From Haberlea rhodopensis (Eukaryota; Streptophyta; Magnoliopsida; Lamiales; Gesneriaceae): a DNA stretch of 64,000 bases. This document shows, in pieces, positions 45,937 to 58,111 of this stretch. The first letter of the stretch is position 1. Each line of letters begins with the position of its first letter. Under the pieces are notes generated by a model. It ran no database searches. It was given only the letters and a program-made list of their open reading frames with translations, and was not told the origin of the DNA. The stretch spans positions 5,890,001-5,954,000 of the forward strand of contig CAJQUN010000021.1 of assembly GCA_907163345.1 (NCBI GenBank), given 5' to 3'. Both the position numbers and the translations under genes were made by a program.

Positions 45937-46560
45937 CTTTTCAAGTTTAGTTTGTATTCTATTCTGCTTCATGACTGGAACATTACTATCAACTGATTTT
46001 AATACCAGTTGTCAGTCATCTAGGAGTTAGTAATTGAAATTTTAATGGAATTCAAAAGTTTTGTTTGAATGATATTGGTACTGCTTCAGCGAACTATTAT
46101 TTGTGTGTGGTTGTAGGGAAATTTTTTACTTCTTGCTTAGATGGCATCATTTGGTAGTAGTTTCCATTAAATTTGTTGTCAGATATTAGAAGAAATTACT
46201 TTGTCCGAATGTTTTTAAGTTTCTGTTTTGAAATATGATTTGTTAGGTACATAGTTGCATTCGAGTGTATATTACCGGTGGTGGCTTTTGTTTATTGGGA
46301 AAAGAAATTCTGGTGGAGGGATTAAGGTTGAGGTGAGATGTGGGATGATGCGAATTTGTCTAGGACAACTTCTTTTTCCCTTGTTCAATTGTCAACTTTT
46401 CTTCTTTCAAAGAAGTTGAAGTCTTTCAGTATGTATTTTAAGTTAAATAAAATATTAGGATGCTTTATATCGGGGAAGACAATTCTTTTCTTGTTTAAGG
46501 CAAATATAAAAGTCTGATGCATCCAAGTGTAAAGCTTTTGCTGCCTCAACTTCTTCGAAG

Positions 46561-46685
46561 ACTCAATCTGGACAGAGAAGAACCAAACATCAAGGAATTT
46601 GCAGAAAAGATAGCTAAAGAGCCTTCATTTAATCAAACGACAGAGCAACTGCAGAAAATCGTACAGGGTGCCACGGTTGAAAATG
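46561..46685 (+). pseudogene. Captured AKR2-like exon fragment
   Basis: One frame reads LDREEP, then IKEFAEKIAKEPSFNQ and TTEQLQKIVQGA, ending at a splice donor (AAATG|GTATGT at 46685/46686). This resembles the N-terminal part of ankyrin-repeat protein AKR2, a cytosolic chaperone for chloroplast outer-membrane proteins, where a similar AEQIAKDP-type block occurs. There is no start codon, no ankyrin repeats and no rest of the gene, so this is a carried fragment near the Helitron 3' end. The assignment is from memory of the family and moderately sure. Confidence 0.5.
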
Positions 46686-46809
46686 GTATGTCCTGATTAT
46701 ACATGTGAGTTCATACAAAGTACATACAAAGTCCTGATTAAACGCAACATAAAATAGGCAAATTAACTGGCCACTGGCAACGCGCCTTGCGCGTTGCCAG
46801 AGGAACTAG

Positions 46810-47317
46810 TATGACTAATACTTACCCAAGAGACGTTTGGGTGATTATAAAACATTGTGATTATATAACGAATTCCCGAGATTTGATTTCACTCGATTAT
46901 TCACTATGTATTTCATAATTATGGATTTTTCTAGTTTACTGGTCTATTTAAAATTATTTCGAACCGAGACCAGATATATTTTCGAGCTGACATAATCGAT
47001 AGATCACAAACCGTGCATGCTATTTAATTTATTTATTAAATTTTAATGATCATCAACACCTCAACCAAAGTTAACTTGATAATTAAGCAAAATCATCGAG
47101 TGTTTGTATTAAAATTAAAAAAAAACAGCTTAATAAACTTCGATCTAATACAAAATTGACACTATATAAGTTAAAGCAGTCTAAATCATCTCGTTGCTTG
47201 TTTTTTTTTAGAGAAGCAATCGCATAAACAAGGAAATTAAACACACAAAAATGTTTCTTTTATCTGAAAAACAGATAAACACGTTGAAGAAGTAATCTAA
47301 AACACACCCTATAACCT
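46810..47317. repeat. 0.6-kb dispersed repeat copy A, right part
   Basis: Matches 57137-57645 (TATGACTAATACTTACCC to CACACCCTATAACCT) with scattered substitutions and small indels. It lies just beyond the 3' end of the mTERF gene. No terminal repeats or coding sense were seen; the repeat family is unknown. Confidence 0.9.
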
Positions 47318-47553
47318 CTCAAGGACAATATGGTGCAACAATCAAAATCCATGATGAGCTAGCTCCAGAATCAAGGGACATTGCACAACTATTGAAGCTT
47401 AAAGCAGAAAATTTTCAACTAAGCATGTTGCACCAAAACTCACTATCCCAACTACAAATGCAAACAATTATCACGTCTACAGAATAAAATTTCATATCTA
47501 TTATTCCATCACACAAAATATACAAAAAGATTAATCACGTCCAGAAAAAAAAG

Positions 47554-50288
47554 CTACTCATCAACCATTTTCTGCAATTTTTTCTTCAAGAGTGTATGGT
47601 AGTCCTGTTCCGACAACGATAACATTTGATTCAGCAGTAATTTGATTCTATGTTTCCTCATAACCTCATATCTAGGTTTGATCCTATCTTCTAAACTGTA
47701 ACCGAAATATTGCGGGAATTTGATTAGTTCAGACTTGGGATACACCATAGTCACAAAAAACTCCCACTTTGGTCTCAAGTTATCCGACAAGCTAAAAGTA
47801 TACAACGTCCCATATCGCGATATCATTTTTGCTACATCCCCCAAACTGTATCCTCTGTCCAAGAAAAATTGAGTCACCGGTTTCAAGTTAGCCTCGATGC
47901 TGAGACCAAAAGTTTGAGGAGATCGTTGGAGTAGAAGTGCTACATTAACCTCCAAAGACTCGAAATACTCCGCCGTGGGGCGTAACTTTTCCTCCACACT
48001 ATAACTTATAATATTCGGGCAGCGCGTAAGAAGCTTACTTACATTCTCAGCTGAGAGGCCCATCTCGTAAAGAAAATCCACAGTTGCTTTAAGTTTTGGT
48101 CTGCTGTAAGTGAGAAGTGGAGGGAAGCGGTATATTACTTTTGCCCATTGTTTCTTATCAATACCAAGCTCCTCGAGATATTCCATGGTGGGGATCAAAT
48201 TTTCGGTGAGGCTAATTCCACAAAGTTGAGGTCTTTTACTCAGGATGCTGGGGATGTCTACTTTTGGAACACCTAAATCGAGAAGAAATTCAACGACTGG
48301 CTTGATTTTCCCGTCCAAACTATAGTAAGCGAATGCTGGGAATTTGCGTGTCACTTCTCTAATTGCTTCGAGTTCCATACCAAGCTCTAAAAGGTAGACA
48401 ATGTGAGGAGGACGTTTCCCTGTCGGGATAATGTCACTAACCCGAGCCAGGGCTTTTAACTTCTTAGAGTCGAGAGTAGAAATAGAAGAAGAAACTGATG
48501 TAACAGAAGTTTCTATCACGGGTTGTTTCTGAACACTTACTTTCGTTTTTTTCTTGACAGGAACAGGAGGGTTGGGAAAGTTTTCAACAAATTCTACCAA
48601 CATTGATCCATACTCCTCAAGGAGTGTCTCGAGGTATGGGTTAAGAGCGTCCCTGATCTCAAGAGTTGTGAGTTCCCGACCTGAAGCACCAAGGAAAATT
48701 AATATTCTTTATCAAAAAAAATTGAGAAAAAAGATAATAAGGTTCAGTTGTGTTTGACAGAACTGGAAAAAAAAAAAAGAAACCGAACCCACTAAGTAGC
48801 GAGACTTGTGAAGGGAGTGAAGCTGCGACAGTAGGTGATCAATAAATCCATCTGACTTGTTTATGGTTCTTGCTGCCAGTACACTGCTTAAACCTAGTTT
48901 CTTCAAGAATAAGGTTAGCACAGCCTTTGCTTCTTCCTTTTCAGCCGCTAACAAGGTTGGAGGCACTACCCGTAAGCTATACGATCCATCCATCCCAGAT
49001 TCAGCTTCCAATTATAAGAGATTCAGCAACTTTATATCATGTAAAAAGGTGAAGACCTGCCGACAACTTTATGGAGAATGCCAAAAATGACGATAAGATC
49101 TTACCATATTTTGATCGACAAAAGAAAAGCTTTTGAGGAACTAGGACTTCAGTCCTGCATGGGATGCAAGATGGTTAAATGGATGCCATCAATCTAATAT
49201 AACTATGGGATGCTCAAAGTGTAAATTTGAACTCTCATTTTATAACAGTGTCGAAAATTTTTAAAGCTTTAAACGAAGACAGGCAGAAAGCTTTTTTTCT
49301 CAGCTTTCCAGAAGGTGTGTTTGATTTAGTGAAATTTCATTCCACACTTGAATGGAAGTAATTTAATTGAGGCAAAAGCCTTGGCAAAAACTATCGAAGC
49401 CAGCAAATTTTTAATTAGAATTCACTTTCTTTTTAAGTTCTTGGCAGCACTCCTTTTTATCATCTACACTACATCACTTCACCCTCAACATTAAGTTTGC
49501 TAATATCTATTGAAAAAGCCTACGCTAAAATCGGTGAGATCATTCCACTTAATTATAGCTCAATTTTTAATCCATAGAAATATGATTCTAGTTAAGGGCA
49601 TGGTACGGGTCGGGTAATTCTAAAAAAAATACGGATTTCGGATTTCGGCTAAATTTTTTCGGGTTGGTGTCAGTGGCGAAACAAGAACCGGAAAATAATT
49701 TCGGGCACCCGAACCCGACAATATGTGTACACCATCAGCCCATTTTGTAGATTTGGGTGAATAGATTTTTTTGTTTATTTTCTATGTGCAGGCAGCAAGT
49801 GCAGGTTTTTGAACGAAAATTTTAGCTGAAACCTGGACGAAAATGAAAGACTGAACTGGACGAAATTATTGGTCACCCAAGTTGCCCACAAGTACAAAAA
49901 GTTTAGTTCTTTCATTCTCTTCTTCATCTCGCAGGTAGTTATATCAAACAGAAAATGTGCAACCACTATTCATACTATCGACAACCACTTTAGGGCAAAT
50001 AAACATGACCAATTATGAAGGAGCATCAACCCATCCACAGGATTACTGACATCAAATTCAGATGTGCCAAAAAAATCGGGACTCTAAGTTACATTGTTTC
50101 AGGAATCTAGAATGAACAAAAATCAATACGAAATCATGCTCTTTCCTTAGTGTTCTTTAAAATTTACAACCAAAAAAAGTATAAGCTACAAATGTAAGAC
50201 AGAATCAAAGACTGTACCTTGAGCGGAGAAAGGTTGTTCTTGAGAAAAAAGGGAGTCCTGAGGACCTAGAAAGAAGAAAGGCTTTCAT
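47554..50288 (-). CDS. MTERF5: Organellar mTERF protein, MTERF5-like, 4 exons
   Basis: Exons: 50288-50218, 49154-49105, 49004-48789, 48680-47554; phases join to 1464 bp, 487 aa. mTERF proteins bind organelle nucleic acids and affect transcription or RNA maturation; MTERF5 acts in chloroplasts. The N-terminus MKAFLLSRSSGLPFFSRTTF is rich in Ser, Arg and hydrophobics, as in transit peptides. Conserved blocks are RVVPPTLLAAEKEEAKAV, RTINKSDGFIDHLL and, after the last intron, RELTTLEIRDALNPYLE. From about residue 200, at least eight mTERF repeats of the form PxxxFLxxLG follow (for example KIKPVVEFLLDLGVP, KLKATVDFLYEMGLS). The start is ATG 50288; an upstream GTG in frame is not a eukaryotic start. 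The exon 3 acceptor is AAG, slightly unusual. A foldback element lies 277 bp upstream. Confidence 0.9.
49595..49725. other. Transposon-like scrap in mTERF intron 1
   Basis: GGTACGGGTCGGGTA and, inverted, CACCCGAACCCGAC flank a short stretch with ATTTCGGATTTCGG. These repeated CGGGT motifs recall hAT subterminal repeats, but the piece is too short to classify. Confidence 0.3.
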
Positions 50289-50564
50289 TGTTTGACGATA
50301 AAGGGTAGATATTTGGAAGGATTCAAGGGAAATGAAACTTATATGAATTTGACATGGTGAGAAAATTCGGAGTGGTAAAGAAACTGAGAGAGGTTTGGGG
50401 TGCTTTTGTTTTATCGTATTCGCGGCCACAAGTCATGTAGATCGGGACTAATTAGTCGGCTTTTGCTCGCTTTGATCCAATTTATAATTTAATTTAATTA
50501 ACTCAATTATACCTCTTCTCTAAACCCATTACAATTAAAAGTTAAGAGGAAATCGTAAAAAGAT

Positions 50565-50745
50565 GGGAAAACTCAAAAAAAATCCTCATTGTCAAAGTTA
50601 AATATCAAATCAGTCCTCATGTCTGAAAATTTTAATTTAAACTCCCTACTGCAACATAAATTTTTGTTCTAACTCCCTATGACTATAATACTCATCTACT
50701 AAAAGTTAAACTTTTAATTTTGATAAATCATTACAGTCAGTACTA
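50565..50745 (+). repeat. Foldback element, left terminal inverted repeat
   Basis: Shared blocks with the right end include TTGTCAAAGTTAAATAT, AAACTCCCTACTG, TTTTGTTCTAACTCC and ATCATTACAGT. Indels distinguish the two ends. Confidence 0.9.
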
Positions 50746-51812
50746 AACCTATACAATTTTGGTACACATTACACATAAAATCGGTGTGAAATCTATACAA
50801 TTTTGGTACAAGTTACACATGAAATTGGTACTAAACATATACTTTTTTCGGTACTTATTACACATGAAGTTGGTATGAAACATATATAATTTTGGTACTT
50901 ATTACAATTGAAGTTCGTATGAAACATATGCAATTTTGGTACTAGTTACACATGAAATTGATATAAAACCTATATTATATTCGATACTTATTACACGTGA
51001 AGTTGGTATGAAACCTATACAATTTCGGTACTAAATATATATGAAATTGGTATGAAACCTATACGATTTTGGTACTAATTACGAATAAAATCGGTACGAA
51101 ACTTATACTATTTTGGTACTTGTTACATATGAAATTGGTATGAAATCTTTACAATTTTGGTACTAGTTACACATGAAATTGGTATGAAACCTATACAATT
51201 TTGGTACAAGTTACACATGAAATTGGTAAGAAACCTATAATTTTTTAGGTACTTATTACAAATAAAGTTGGTATGAAACATATATAATTTTGGTACTTAT
51301 TACACTTGAAGTTGGTATGAAACATATACAATTTTGGTACTAGTTACTCGTGAAGTTGGTATGAAACCGATACTATATTCAAAACTTATTACACGTAAAG
51401 TTGGTATGAAACCTATACAATTTCGGTACTAAGTAAACATAAAATTGGTACGAAACCTATAATTTTTCGGTACTTATTACAAATGAAGTTGGTATGAAAC
51501 ATATACAATTTTGGTACTTATTACACTTGAAGTTGGTATGAAGCATATACAATTTTGGTACTAGTTACACGTGAAGTTGGTATGAAACCTATACTATATT
51601 CGAAACTTATTACACGTAAAGTTGGTATGAAGCCTATACTATATTCATAACTTATTACACGTAAAGTTGGTATGAAACCTATATAATTCGGGTACCAACT
51701 ATGCATAAAATTGGTATGAAACATATATAATTTTGGTACTAATTACGAATAAAATTGGTACGAAACCTATTCTATTTTCGGTACTTATTACAAATGAAAT
51801 TGGTATGAAATC
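50745..51812 (+). repeat. 44-bp repeats, forward arm part 1
   Basis: Units carry GGTATGAAACCTATACAA, TTTTGGTACTAGTTACAC and ATGAAATT with frequent substitutions (CATATA, TTATTACA, GAAGTT variants). About 24 units by length. Short frames read YQLHV-like or GFIPT-like repeats and are not genes. Confidence 0.9.
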
Positions 51813-53461
51813 TGTTGGGTTTTGGAAACCCGAATAATCTTGGTTTTGATGTTAACAAAACTTGTTATTGTGTTGCTAACGTATTTCATCAAGTGTGCAG
51901 TTCATAGATCATAACTTAGAAGCTTGATGAATTACAAAGAAGTAGCTTGAAAATATCAAGCTGGACCAACACTGAAATTCTGGCAGAGCGGATTGTTTCG
52001 ATCATATCTAATAGCTCGGATATCGAAATGGCATGCTTCCAAAGAGATTGAACAGCCAACTCAAAATACTAAAAGTCATATTTCACAACAGATCGGCTAG
52101 TTCGAATGTTATCAAGGATAAAAGACGCCTGCAAATGTTATCAAGGAGAAAAGACGCCTGCAAGATCGAGCTGTACCGCGAAGAAACAGCAAGCTGTTTC
52201 AGCAAGCAACTGTCAGTCTGTTGGGCATAACTCTCAGCTCGCTTATCGAAACGAGATGATTCAGTATGGGTTGGAAAGCTAAGACAATGATATACAAGTT
52301 ATCTTTGGAAGTCAAAGACTGAATCGGACGTTAAGATGGCCAAAAAGCTTCTGCAAGTCACTACATGTGCTGCTGCATCCAGCAAACAGACAGCAGGAGC
52401 ATCGCCTCGTATTTCAAGCATAACTCTCTCATACAAACTCGAAATCGAGCGATTCTTGATTCCGTGGAAAGCTAAGAGAAAGGGCTACAACTTTCATGTA
52501 GATCACTTTGCCCAGAAATCAAAGAATCAAGAGCTACAAGCAACAAATCAGAAGAGCAAGTTTATCAATCTGTTTTGTATCAAGCTGTTCTGGCCAGACT
52601 GAGCTGCCCAAGCTTATCCGGCCAGACTAATCTATGCAAGACTGATCCGGCCAATCCGGTCAGAAATACAAACAGCCCAGAAACCAGAATATGATCGTTG
52701 CAAGCTCGGGAATGGTGCAAAACCTTCTCCAACGGGCATATTCTTGTGTCTAACGTATATATCATTATTTGGGGCTATATATACATGATTTGGAAGCTCA
52801 ATAACAGCTGATTGAAGATCAATCCAAGCCTTCCAAAGCAAACCCACTTGGGATTCAATTGGGGAACTTCAAAGACAAAAGTAGCTAAATGAAGAGCACT
52901 CCCCAAACCTTTGGCACCACTTACCTTGCTATATCAGATCTAGTTAGAGATCATTTGTGCCATATATATTCACTCTATTCATTGTATATGAGAGCTTAAT
53001 AGACGAGTGAATATTATTGTAATGGTTGATGATTTATCACAACCGATGAGAGGTCTTTGTATGTGAGACATTAAAGAACATACATAGTTGAGTTGCTAGG
53101 AGTTCTAGTTGGATGGGGCATTCCCAACTGGATCGGGTTTGTACAATGGGATTGTATAAATCAAAGTCTTCTAGTGAAATCCTTCCATGAGGTGGAAGAA
53201 GGGGAGACGTAGAAGGATTACACCACCTTCGAACTTCCATAAACAAATGCTTGTTTATTTATTTTAATTGCATGTCTTTAAAATACCTTTCAAATGTTTA
53301 ATCAATTTTAGAGCGGGTTATGTCGAGTGTCTTCCGCTCGATTTTGTAATCGAACTCGATATAATCTATCGGTGCATTAATTCAAGAACACGAGCTATTG
53401 AAGCTCAAGTTGGTTGAACTCGGTGTGGAATGGCAACCCACCCCCGGAATCGATCATGGCA
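51813..53461 (+). mobile_element. Solo LTR, 1649 bp, inside the foldback arm
   Basis: Starts TGTTGGGTTTTGG, ends GATCATGGCA, with target duplication AAATC (51808-51812 and 53462-53466). A TATA-like GCTATATATACATGA at about 52775 supports an LTR promoter in plus orientation. There is no coding region, primer-binding site or second LTR. A short internal direct repeat (ATGTTATCAAGGA) lies near 52107 and 52136. Lineage is not certain; TGTTGGG starts are common in copia LTRs. Confidence 0.85.
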
Positions 53462-53466
53462 AAATC

Positions 53467-54275
53467 TTTACAATTTTGGTACTACTTACACATGAAATTG
53501 ATATGAAACATATACAATTTTGGTACAGTTATACATGAAATTGGTATGAAACATATACTTTTTCGGTCTTATTACACATGAAGTTGGTATGAGACATATA
53601 CAATTTTGGTACTTACTACACTTGAAGTTGGTAAGAAACATATACAATTTTGGTACTAGTTACACGTGAAGTTGGTATGAAACCGATATTATATTCGAAA
53701 CTTATTACACGTAAAATTGGTATGAAACATATACAATGTCGGTACTAAGTATACATAAAATTGGTATGAAATCTATATAAATTTGGTAATAGTTACACGT
53801 GAAATTGGTATGAAACCTATACTATATTCGAAACTTATTATAAGTAAAGTTGGTATGAAACCTATACAATTTCGGTACTTAGTATAGATAAAATTGGTAT
53901 GAAACCTATATAATTTTGGTACTAATTATGAATGAAATTGGTACGAAACCTATACTATTTTCGGTACTTAATACATATTAAAATAATATGAAATTTATAC
54001 AATTCTGGTACTAATTATACATGAAATTGGTATGAAACCTATACAATTTTGGTACAAGTTACATGTGAAATTGGTATGAAACTTATACTTGTTTCGCTAC
54101 TTATTACACGCAAAGTTGGTATAAAACATATACAATTTTGGTACTAGTTACACATGAAGTTGGTATGAAACCTATACAATTTTGGTACTGATTACACATG
54201 AAGTTGGTATGAAACATATACTATATTCGATACTTATTACACGTGAAGTTGGTGTAAAACCTATATAATATCCGT
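53467..54275 (+). repeat. 44-bp repeats, forward arm part 2
   Basis: Continuation of the left arm after the solo LTR, about 18 units. Confidence 0.88.
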
Positions 54276-54529
54276 ACTATTAAACCTATCTAGAGATTCG
54301 ACTTCACCCAACTATCAACTATGTTGTGTTCTTCAGTTTATTAGCCAAATAATCCTATGTTATTTTATTACCTTTTTCGAGTGTTAAGTAGAAATAATCA
54401 TTCAACAATCATCTTGATGTGTCCATCTAAGATAAACTATTAACAATTTGAGCTTGTGTAACTAATACAAAAATTGGATTGATCTTCAATCAGCTGTTAT
54501 TGAGCTTGTGTAACTAATACAAAAATTAT
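54276..54529. other. Foldback element centre with a duplicated 28-mer and filler
   Basis: A spacer of about 250 bp without coding sense. A 28-bp sequence (TTGAGCTTGTGTAAC plus ACTAATACAAAAATT overlap) occurs at 54448-54475 and 54500-54527, separated by 24 bp. The block 54474-54507 is an inverted copy of 52793-52826 in the nearby solo LTR. Confidence 0.85.
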
Positions 54530-56068
54530 ATTTGATTAATACCAATTTCATATGATATATGTTTCATATCAATTTCGTGTGTAAATAGTACCAAAAATTG
54601 TAATACAATTTCACGTGTAATAAGTATCGAAACTAGTATAGGATTCATATCAATTTCACGTGTAACTTGGACCAAATTGTATAGGTTTCTTACCAATTTC
54701 TTGTGTAATTAGTAACAGAATTGTAAAAAATATATACTAATTTAATGTATTAAGTACCAAAAATAGTATATGTTTCGTACCAATTTCATTCATAATTAGT
54801 ACCGAAATTATATAGGTTTAGTACCAATTTTATGTATACTAAGTACCAAAATTGTATATGTTTCATACCAACTTTATGTATAATAAGTTTCGAATATAGT
54901 ATAGGTTTCATATCAACTTCACGTGTAACTAGTACCAAATTTATATAGATTTCATACCAATTTTATGTTTACTTAGTACCGAAATTGTATAGGTTTCATA
55001 CCAACTTTACGTGTAATAAGTTTTGAATATAGTATCGGTTTCATACCAACTTCACGAGTAACTAGTACCAAAATTGTATATGTTTCATACCAACTTCAAG
55101 TGTAATAAGTACCAAAATTATATATGTTTCATACCAACTTTATTTGTAATAAGTACCTAAAAAATTATAGGTTTCTTACCAATTTCATGTGTAACTTGTA
55201 CCAAAATTGTATAGGTTTCATACCAATTTCATGTGTAACTAGTACCAAAATTGTAAAGATTTCATACCAATTTCATATGTAACAAGTACCGAAATAGTAT
55301 AAGTTTCGTACCGGTTTTATTCGTAATTAGTACCAAAATCGTATAGGTTTCATACCAATTTCATATATATTTAGTACCGAAATTGTATAGGTTTCATACC
55401 AACTTCACGTGTAATAAGTATCGAATATAATATAGGTTTTATACCAATTTCATGTGTAACTAGTACCAAAATTGCATATGTTTCATACCAACTTCAATTG
55501 TAATAAGTACCAAAATTGTATATGTTCCATACCAACTTCATGTGTAATAAGTACCGAAAAAAGTATAGGTTTCTTACCAATTTCATGTATAACTTGTACC
55601 AAAATTGTTATAGGTTTCATACAAATTTAATGTGTAACTAGTACCAAAATTGTAAAGATTTTATACCAATTTCATATGTAACAAGTACCAAATATAATCT
55701 AAGTTTCGTACCAATTTTATTCGTAATTAGTACCAAAATTGTATAGGTTTTATGCCAATTTTATGTATATTTAGTACCGAAATTGTATAGGTTTCATACC
55801 AACTTCACGTGTAATAAGTACCGAATATAGTATATATTTTATACCAATTTGATGTGTAATTAGTACCAAAATTGTATTGGTTTCATACCAACTTCATGTG
55901 TAACTAGTACCAAATTGTATATGTTTCATACCAACTTCACGTGTAATAATCACCGAAAATAGTATAGGTTTCATACCAATTTCATGTATAACTTGTACCA
56001 AAATTGTATAAATTTCATAATGATTTAATTTGTAACGTGTACCAAATTGTATAGGTTTTGTACCCACT
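54530..56068 (-). repeat. 44-bp repeats, reverse arm
   Basis: The same unit in opposite orientation (AATTTCATGTGTAACTAG, TACCAAAATTGTATAG, GTTTCATACC), about 35 units. This arm is not interrupted. Confidence 0.9.
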
Positions 56069-56248
56069 GTAATGATATCTCAAAATAGAAGTTTAACTTT
56101 TAATAGAGGGGTATTATAGTCATTTTAATAAAATGTGGAGTTAGAACAAAATTTTTAATGACAGTAGGGAGTTTGAATTAAGATTTTCTGACATAGGGAC
56201 TGATTCCATATTTAACTTTGACAATGTGGATTATTTTTTAGTTTTCCC
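56068..56248 (-). repeat. Foldback element, right terminal inverted repeat
   Basis: Inverted match to 50565-50745, ending AGTTTTCCC directly before the TAAAAAGAT duplicate. Confidence 0.9.
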
Positions 56249-56257
56249 TAAAAAGAT

Positions 56258-56576
56258 AGGACTAACAAAATAATAATTCAATTAAATTCAGGAAAAAATA
56301 ACATTTTTTAACAGAACTCATTTGTGAAACTTTTATTCACGTAGGACCATTTTTAAAACTTATAATCTATTAGGTATTTTCTTCTTACTAAAATACACTC
56401 ACACCCTTCTCCAATGACATATGCCTCCACCGTCTCCACCATATTCTTAAACTCATTCCTCCCACCACCACCAATTAACGCCGACCGCCGCAGCCATCAG
56501 AATCTTGTACTAGGGGAATCTTCACATAAATCCTAAAACTTTCTATGGAGCTGGTGGTTTATGTTCGTGAAATCAT
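56258..56576. other. Spacer right of the foldback element
   Basis: AT-rich with a short Pro-rich-coding-like CCACCACCACC tract near 56460. No gene is supported. Confidence 0.4.
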
Positions 56577-56801
56577 ATGCGTGAATCATCTGCCTATCCG
56601 CGTGAAATCATATGCGCGAAAATTTTGTGGCTTGCAAATCCTTCTGAGTTGGACATTTGCATGTTCGATTTTGATTTTGAATTTATGACTTCGATGGGGT
56701 TGGTGGCACCAGTGAAAGAGATGGATTTTTATGCAGATTTTAATCATGCAAAAACTAACAAATTCAATCGTGAATCTTCAAACATTAATGATCGTGCATA
56801 A
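56577..56801 (+). other. Open frame of 74 codons, function unknown
   Basis: ATG 56577 to TAA 56799-56801. The middle (KILWLANPSELDICMFDFDF, then EFMTSMGLVAPVKEMDFYAD) has codon-like composition and balanced residues, unlike the surrounding simple repeats. The end runs into the CGTGCA repeats. It may be a captured or dead gene fragment; no family was recognised. Confidence 0.25.
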
Positions 56802-58110
56802 ACCAACAAACCCAATCATGCATAAATTTTTTTTGCACAACAAACTAAAATAATTGTGCACAACAAACAACACTAATCGTGCATAAACCAACAAATTCAA
56901 TCGTTCATCTTCAATTCAATCGTTCATCTTAATTTAAGCCCCTCATACATTAGTACATAAACTAATCGTGCATAACAAACTAAAATAATCGTGCACAACA
57001 AACACTACTAATCGTGCAACTACCAACAAATTCAATATGATTTATGAAAATCAAGAAAGTGATCTATATTGATTTGATTGTACCCCGTTACAAATAATTT
57101 GGTGCACATAAATTCAAAATATCTTTATAGATAATATGACTAATACTTACCCAAGAGACGTTTGGGTGATCGTAAAACATTGTGATTATATAACGAATTT
57201 CAGAGATTTGATTTCACTCGATTATCCACTATATATTTCATAATCATTGATTTTTCTAGTTTACTGGTCTATTTAAAATTATCAAATTCGAACCAAGACC
57301 AGAAATATTTTCGAGCTGACATAATCGATAGCTCACAAACCATGCATGCTATTTAATTTATTTATTAAATTTTAATGATCATCAACACCTCAACCAAAGT
57401 TAACTTGATAATTAAGTAAAATCATCGAGTGTTTGCTATTAAAATTAAAAAGACAACTTAATAAACTTCTGTCTAATACAAAATTGACACTACATAAGTT
57501 ACATCAGTCAAAATCATCTCATTGCGTGTTTTTTTTTATAGAAACAATCGCATAAACAAGGAAATTGAACACCAAAAAACTTTTTTTTTATCTGAAAAAC
57601 AGATAAGCATGTTGAAGAAGTAATCTAAAACACACCCTATAACCTAATCGTGCAAAAGCTAACAAATTCAATCGTGAATCTTCAAACATTAATAATCGTG
57701 CATAAACCAACAAACTCAATCATGCATAAAAGTTTTTGCACAACAAACAACACTAATCGTGCATAAACCAACAAATTCAATCGTTCATCTTCAATTCAAT
57801 CGTTCATCTTAATTCAAGCCCCTCATACATTAGCACATAAACTAATCGTGCATAACAAACTAAAATAATCGTGCACAACAAACCCTACTAATCGTGCATC
57901 TACCAACAAATTCAATCGTTCTTCAATTCAATCGTGCATCTTAATTCAAACCCCCCATACATTAGTACATAAACTAATCATGCACAACAAACTAAAATAA
58001 TCATGCACAACAAACACTATTAATCATGCATAAACCAACAAATTCAATCGTGCATATAACTCAAACCCTTCATACATTAGTACATAAACTAATTGTGCAC
58101 AACAAACATT
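56760..58110 (+). repeat. AATCGTGCA repeat field with 140-150-bp higher-order units
   Basis: Built from AATCGTGCATAAACCAAC, AAATTCAATCGT, CCTCATACATTAG and CGTGCACAACAAAC blocks. Higher-order units are visible at about 56872-57016, 57755-57906 and 57906-58060. It is interrupted by a 610-bp repeat at 57036-57645. Confidence 0.8.
57036..57645. repeat. 0.6-kb dispersed repeat copy B (Helitron-free)
   Basis: Aligns end to end with copy A (43500-43600 plus 46810-47317). At 57136/57137 it reads ATAGATAA|TATGAC continuously, so it is the paralogous empty site of the Helitron. It is set inside the AATCGTGCA field. Confidence 0.92.
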
Positions 58111-58111
58111 A

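Larger units (their letters stand above)
50565..56248. mobile_element. Mutator-type foldback element with arms of 44-bp repeats
   Basis: The ends are inverted repeats starting GGGAAAACT (50565) and ending AGTTTTCCC (56248), with a perfect 9-bp target duplication TAAAAAGAT (50556-50564 and 56249-56257), the size typical of Mutator-like elements. The unique terminal repeat is about 180 bp (50565-50745 against 56068-56248). Inside, arrays of a 44-bp unit run forward (50745-51812 and 53467-54275) and in reverse (54530-56070), so the element is one large imperfect palindrome with a centre of about 250 bp. It has no transposase. A 1649-bp solo LTR interrupts the left arm. Layout recalls foldback elements such as FARE of Arabidopsis; relationship to those was not tested. 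Confidence 0.92.

Noticed and set aside
50289..50429. N-terminal extension of the mTERF protein
   Set aside because: The extended frame begins with GTG; the first ATG in that frame is 50288, which gives a good transit-like N-terminus.
51521..51724. Tandem-repeat protein (GFIPT units) in the foldback arm
   Set aside because: It is one frame of the 44-bp DNA repeat; other frames and units are broken by stops.
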